From: Streptomyces tendae
GTDB lineage: Bacteria > Actinomycetota > Actinomycetes > Streptomycetales > Streptomycetaceae
DNA length: 64,000 bases
Assembly (NCBI RefSeq): GCF_014650435.1
Contig: NZ_BMUY01000015.1
Span: 124,001-188,000, forward strand
Direction of reading: 5' to 3'
Every line of letters starts with the position of its first letter. Position 1 is the first letter of the stretch. Of this stretch, positions 60,044-64,000 are shown piece by piece. Under the pieces are notes generated by a model. The model ran no database searches. It saw nothing but the letters and a program-made list of their open reading frames with translations, and had not been told where the DNA came from. A program made the translations under genes and the position numbers.

Positions 60044-62557
60044 ATGTCGATGTCGTCGTTCGGATTCGGCGCGTCCGATCCGTTCAGTGATCTGTTCAAC
60101 CGGTTCTTCGGTACCTCGCCCGCGTCCTCGCCCCCCGCCGTGCAGCGGGTGCCGATCGGCCGGATGCTGACCGAGTCCTCGCAGGAGCTTCTCAACCTGG
60201 CGGCACGGCGGGCCCTGGAGGACGGGACGTCCGACCTGGACACGGAGCACCTGCTGTGGGCGGCCACCAAGGTCGAGCCCGCGCGGGGACTGCTCGCCCG
60301 GGCGGGTGCCGACCCCGACGCGCTCGCGGACCAGATCGCCGAGATCCTGCCGCGCGAGGCGGGCGAGCCGTCCGCCGAGCCGGGCCTCACCCCGGCCGCC
60401 AAACGAACCCTGGCCACCGCCTACGCCCGCTCCCGGGCGTCCGGAGTCTCCTACATCGGCCCCGAGCACGTCCTGGGCGCCCTGCTGGCGGACGGCGACA
60501 CGGGCGCGGCCCGGCTGCTGGGCGCGGAGGGGCAGGACATCGGCAAGCTGGAGGGTCTCACCGAGCAGGTCGCCCGCTCGGGCGGAACACCGGGCGACGG
60601 CGCCGGGAAGCCCGCCACGACGCTGGACGAGTACGGACGGGACCTGACCGACGAGGCGAAGGCCGGGAAACTCGACCCCGTCGTCGGCCGCGCCGAGGAG
60701 ATCGAGCAGACCGTCGAGATCCTCTCCCGGCGCTCCAAGAACAACCCGGTGCTGATCGGCGAGCCCGGCGTCGGCAAGACCGCCATCGTCGAGGGACTCG
60801 CCCAGCGCATCGTGGCCGGTGAGGTCCCGAACACACTGAAGGACAAGAGGGTCGTCGCCCTCGACCTGTCCGCCATGGTGGCGGGCGCGCAGTACCGGGG
60901 CCAGTTCGAGGAGCGGCTCAAGAAGGTCATCGAGGACGTCCAGCAGGCCCGCGGCGACATCATCCTGTTCATCGACGAACTGCACACCGTCGTCGGCGCC
61001 GGGGCCACCGGCGAGGGCTCCATGGACGCCGGCAACATGCTCAAGCCCGCGCTCGCCCGCGGCGAACTGCACGTGGTGGGCGCGACGACCATCGACGAGT
61101 ACCGCAAGTACGTCGAGAAGGACGCGGCCCTCGAACGCCGCTTCCAGCCCGTGATGGTCCCCGAGCCCTCGGTCGAGGAGACCGTGCAGATCCTGGAGGG
61201 CCTGCGCGACGCCTACGAGGCGCACCACCAGGTCCGCTTCGCCGACGGAGCGCTGACCGCGGCGGCGGAACTGTCCGACCGCTACGTCAGCGACCGTTTC
61301 CTGCCCGACAAGGCGATCGACGTCATGGACCAGGCGGGCGCCCGGGTACGGCTGCGCAGCGCGAGCCGCTCCACCGAGGTCGTCAGCCGCGAGGACCGCA
61401 TCGCCAGGCTCCGCCGGGAGCAGGAGCAGGCCGTCGCCGCCGAGGACTACGCCCGGGCGGGCGAGCTGAAGCGCGAGATCGCCGAGGCGGAGGGCGAACT
61501 CGCGGGCATCGAGGAGCGCCGTGAGGGCGTCGTCTCCGTCACCGCCCACGACATCGCCGACGTGATCTCCCGCCGCACCGGCATCCCGGTCTCCCAGCTG
61601 ACCGCCGGGGAGAAGGAACGGCTGCTCAGGCTGGAGGAGGAGATGCACGCCCGGATCGTCGGCCAGGACGAGGCGGTCACCGCCGTCTCGCGGGCCGTGC
61701 GCCGCAACCGGGCCGGCATGGGCGACCCCGACCGGCCCGTGGGCTCCTTCCTCTTCCTCGGCCCCACCGGCGTCGGCAAGACCGAGCTGGCCAAAACCCT
61801 CGCCGAGCTGCTGTTCGGCGAGGAGAACCGCATGGTCCGCTTCGACATGAGCGAGTTCCAGGAGAAGCACACGGTCGCCCGGCTGGTCGGCGCACCCCCC
61901 GGATACGTCGGCTACGAGGAGGCCGGACAGCTCACCGAGAAGGTCCGTCGGCAGCCGTACAGCGTGGTCCTGTTCGACGAGGTGGAGAAGGCCCACCCCG
62001 ACGTCTTCAACACGCTGCTGCAGATCCTCGACGACGGCCGCCTCACCGACGGACAGGGCCGCACCGTCGACTTCCGGCACTGCGTGGTCATCATGACCTC
62101 CAACATCGGTGCCCACCGCATCCTCGACCACAAGGGCGACGTGTCCGACCTCAAGGACGAGTTGATGCAGGAGCTGCGGGGACGGTTCCTGCCCGAGTTC
62201 CTCAACCGCATCGACGAGATCATCGTCTTCCACGGCCTCACCGAGGACGACCTCTCGCGGATCGTGGACCACCTGCTGGCCCAGAGCGAACGGCGGGTGC
62301 ACGCCCAGGGCATGACGCTGAAGGTCACCGAGGCGGCCAAGAAGCTGCTGATCGCCCACGGGCACCAGCCGGAGTTCGGCGCCCGACCGCTGAGGCGCAC
62401 CATCCAGGCCGAACTCGACAACCGCGTCGCCGACCTGCTCCTCGGCGGCGAGGCCGACCCCGGCGACACCATCGTCGCCGACGTGGTCGACGACTCCCTG
62501 CACTGCACGGTCGACAAGTCCGGCACCGCACGATCCGCGGAGGCGAGCGGTACATGA
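60044..62557 (+). CDS. ClpC-like AAA+ unfoldase
   Basis: 837 residues from the ATG at 60044 (GGAG six bases before). A Phe/Pro-rich N-terminus, two Clp N repeats (about 45-165), first AAA module with Walker A GEPGVGKT at 239-246, a UVR-like coiled region (EQEQAVAAEDYARAGELKREI, about 460-490), and second AAA module with GPTGVGKT near 573. The short middle domain makes it ClpC rather than ClpB. It would feed substrates to ClpP. It overlaps an SRPBCC gene by ATGA. Confidence 0.92.
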   Translation: MSMSSFGFGASDPFSDLFNRFFGTSPASSPPAVQRVPIGRMLTESSQELLNLAARRALEDGTSDLDTEHLLWAATKVEPARGLLARAGADPDALADQIAEILPREAGEPSAEPGLTPAAKRTLATAYARSRASGVSYIGPEHVLGALLADGDTGAARLLGAEGQDIGKLEGLTEQVARSGGTPGDGAGKPATTLDEYGRDLTDEAKAGKLDPVVGRAEEIEQTVEILSRRSKNNPVLIGEPGVGKTAIVEGLAQRIVAGEVPNTLKDKRVVALDLSAMVAGAQYRGQFEERLKKVIEDVQQARGDIILFIDELHTVVGAGATGEGSMDAGNMLKPALARGELHVVGATTIDEYRKYVEKDAALERRFQPVMVPEPSVEETVQILEGLRDAYEAHHQVRFADGALTAAAELSDRYVSDRFLPDKAIDVMDQAGARVRLRSASRSTEVVSREDRIARLRREQEQAVAAEDYARAGELKREIAEAEGELAGIEERREGVVSVTAHDIADVISRRTGIPVSQLTAGEKERLLRLEEEMHARIVGQDEAVTAVSRAVRRNRAGMGDPDRPVGSFLFLGPTGVGKTELAKTLAELLFGEENRMVRFDMSEFQEKHTVARLVGAPPGYVGYEEAGQLTEKVRRQPYSVVLFDEVEKAHPDVFNTLLQILDDGRLTDGQGRTVDFRHCVVIMTSNIGAHRILDHKGDVSDLKDELMQELRGRFLPEFLNRIDEIIVFHGLTEDDLSRIVDHLLAQSERRVHAQGMTLKVTEAAKKLLIAHGHQPEFGARPLRRTIQAELDNRVADLLLGGEADPGDTIVADVVDDSLHCTVDKSGTARSAEASGT

Positions 62558-63072
62558 GCACCGTCGAGGAAACGATCGAGATCGCCGTACCGGTGCGCAC
62601 CGCGTACGACCAGTGGACCCAGTTCGAGTGCTTCCCACGGTTCATGACCACCGTCAAGCGGGTCGAACAGATCAGGCCCGCCGTGACCCTGTGGATCGTC
62701 GGACTCGGCCCCCTCCGCCGGGAGTTCGCGACCGAGATCGTGGACCAGGTGCCCGACTCGCACCTGACCTGGCGCAGCCTCGGGCAACGCCACGGCCACC
62801 GGGGCGAGGTGACGTTCCGCCCCGTCGAGGGGGAGCGCACCTCGGTGACCGTGCGGATGTCGGCCGGCCCGCGCGGACTCACCGGTGTGCTCACCGCGGT
62901 CCCCGGGGCGGCGCGCCGCGTCCTGCGGCGCGAACTCGCGCACTTCAAGGCGTACATCGAAGGGCACGGGGAGGCGAGCGGCGCCTGGCGCGGGACCATC
63001 CGCGGCGGCCAGGTGCGGCCCGGGGAGCCGGAGCCGCCGCGCAGCCGGGTGGCGGGATGGCCCGTGGGCTGA
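62554..63072 (+). CDS. SRPBCC family protein
   Basis: 172 residues. The polyketide-cyclase-like START fold opens EETIEIAVPVRTAYDQWTQFECFPRFM and continues with LTWRSLGQRHGHRGEV. A basic amphipathic helix (AARRVLRRELAHFKAYIEG) closes the cavity. Such proteins bind hydrophobic ligands and are often found as stress proteins in Streptomyces. Translation is coupled to the Clp ATPase by the ATGA overlap. Ligand unknown. Confidence 0.85.
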   Translation: MSTVEETIEIAVPVRTAYDQWTQFECFPRFMTTVKRVEQIRPAVTLWIVGLGPLRREFATEIVDQVPDSHLTWRSLGQRHGHRGEVTFRPVEGERTSVTVRMSAGPRGLTGVLTAVPGAARRVLRRELAHFKAYIEGHGEASGAWRGTIRGGQVRPGEPEPPRSRVAGWPVG

Positions 63073-63135
63073 CAGGCCACGCCCCGTACCCAGGCCCCGT
63101 ACCCGGAAGACAGCGAACGAGAGGCGATCCACCCG

Positions 63136-64000
63136 ATGAAGAAGCCGCCCAGGGACGAACCCCGGGACGACCTGACCGTCACCCCGCCCAAGACCTGGGC
63201 CGCGGGCGTGCCCGCCGTGGTGCACGCACTGGAGTACTCCCTGGCGCAGACGTCCCCGAAGGAAACCGCGGTGGACCTGCTGACCATGAACCAGGTCGAC
63301 GGGATCGACTGCCCGGGCTGCGCCTGGGCGGACCCCGCACCCGGCCACCGCCACCGCAACGAGTACTGCGAGAACGGCGCCAAGCACATCAACGACGAGG
63401 CGACGACACGGCGGATCACCGCAGACTTCTTCCGCGCGCACTCCGTCTCCGACCTGGCCGGGCGCTCCGACCTGTGGCTGAACCAGCAGGGGCGGCTGAC
63501 CGAGCCGATGGTGAAGCGGCCCGGCTCCGACCACTACGAGCCGATCAGCTGGCGCGACGCCCTCGACCTGCTCGCCGGGGAACTGAAGGCGCTCGACAGC
63601 CCCGACGAGGCGGTCTTCTACACCTCGGGCCGGGTCAGCAACGAGGCCGCGTTCGTCCTGCAGCTCTTCGCCCGCGCCTACGGCACCAACAACCTGCCCG
63701 ACTGCAGCAACATGTGCCACGAGTCGAGCGGCTTCGCCCTGCACGAGACCCTCGGCACCGGCAAGGGCACCGTCAGCCTCGACGACCTGCACCACGCGGA
63801 CCTGATCTTCCTCGTGGGACAGAACCCCGGCACCAACCACCCGCGGCAGCTGTCCGCGCTGGAGCAGGCCAAGCGCAACGGCGCCCGCATCGTCGCCGTC
63901 AACCCGCTCCCGGAGGCGGGGCTGCTGCGGTTCAAGAACCCCCAGAAGGCCAGCGGGGTGATCGGCCAGGGCGTCCGGATCGCCGACCGGTTCCTGCACA
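63136..64000 (+). CDS. FdhF/YdeP family molybdopterin oxidoreductase (5' part)
   Basis: The frame opens at the ATG at 63136 and runs to the window edge (about 288 residues seen; the family has about 750). The N-terminal QVDGIDCPGCAWAD is the iron-sulfur/cofactor region of YdeP-type formate-dehydrogenase-like enzymes, followed by the molybdopterin-binding NMCHESSG and VGQNPGTNHPRQL. In E. coli, YdeP is linked to acid resistance. It is downstream of the Clp and SRPBCC genes on the same strand, a stress-gene neighbourhood. Confidence 0.9.
   Translation, partial: MKKPPRDEPRDDLTVTPPKTWAAGVPAVVHALEYSLAQTSPKETAVDLLTMNQVDGIDCPGCAWADPAPGHRHRNEYCENGAKHINDEATTRRITADFFRAHSVSDLAGRSDLWLNQQGRLTEPMVKRPGSDHYEPISWRDALDLLAGELKALDSPDEAVFYTSGRVSNEAAFVLQLFARAYGTNNLPDCSNMCHESSGFALHETLGTGKGTVSLDDLHHADLIFLVGQNPGTNHPRQLSALEQAKRNGARIVAVNPLPEAGLLRFKNPQKASGVIGQGVRIADRFLH

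Noticed and set aside
59483..62638. 1051-codon antisense frame opposite the ClpC-like gene
   Set aside because: Shadow of the AAA+ protein; composition and position explain it.

Overview
The window is about 72% GC, with strong third-codon GC bias, GTG/TTG starts, a bldA-type TTA codon and conservon genes, so it is Streptomyces. Gene content and order (a conservon, then a tryptophan dimethylallyltransferase / flavin monooxygenase pair, then the phenylacetate cluster, later a second gap gene and htpG) match what I remember of the right arm of the S. coelicolor/S. lividans chromosome around SCO7460-SCO7525. That placement is from memory, not from a search.

Layout. 0.1-5.1 kb: a TSUP permease, divergent from a conservon operon (cvnA-B-C-D plus a P450 that lacks the ExxR pair). 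5.2-7.9 kb: an indole prenyltransferase and a flavin monooxygenase facing each other across a shared terminator; the prenyltransferase is preceded by a 39-codon upstream ORF that contains an 11-bp hairpin. 8.0-13.8 kb: divergent phenylacetate catabolism, paaK-paaI on the minus strand and paaABCDE on the plus strand, with two matching operator-like boxes between them. 13.8-25.3 kb: mixed accessory genes (secreted polysaccharide lyase-like protein, secreted hydrolase, APH-like kinase, MFS, CGNR regulator, TerB, GtrA, RidA, tandem GNAT, second TSUP, AraC and GntR regulators). 25.4-27.7 kb: an Asp/Glu/hydantoin racemase-family protein and an NCS1 permease, with a FadR-type box upstream. 27.9-35.7 kb: a LacI-controlled sugar locus (secreted GH43, LacI, ABC importer, cytoplasmic GH2) marked by two copies of the same palindrome. 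35.8-39.4 kb: a sulfur/thiol-looking group (TauD-type dioxygenase, EgtC-like amidohydrolase, GCS2-type ligase) with a leaderless small ORF. 39.5-43.1 kb: cyclophilin, gap, GlxA-type regulator, SGNH esterase. 43.3-50.1 kb: MFS transporter, LigI and LigJ (lower 4,5-cleavage aromatic pathway), divergent from a two-component system and a TAXI binding protein. 50.1-54 kb: a gene remnant, htpG, and a YeeE/YedE sulfur permease preceded by a Cys-rich leader peptide and hairpin. 54-56.5 kb: a TetR regulator, an acetyltransferase and an MFS pump sharing an exact 20-bp operator. 56.5-64 kb: a serine hydrolase, a NAD-dependent DNA ligase, a ClpC-like ATPase, an SRPBCC protein and the start of a formate-dehydrogenase-like molybdoenzyme.

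The most interesting signals are three uORF/leader arrangements (before the prenyltransferase, before TauD and before YeeE) that look like translation-coupled attenuation, and the compact regulons that can be read directly from repeated operators (PaaR-like, LacI, TetR, GntR). I saw no tRNA, rRNA, insertion sequence or CRISPR array.
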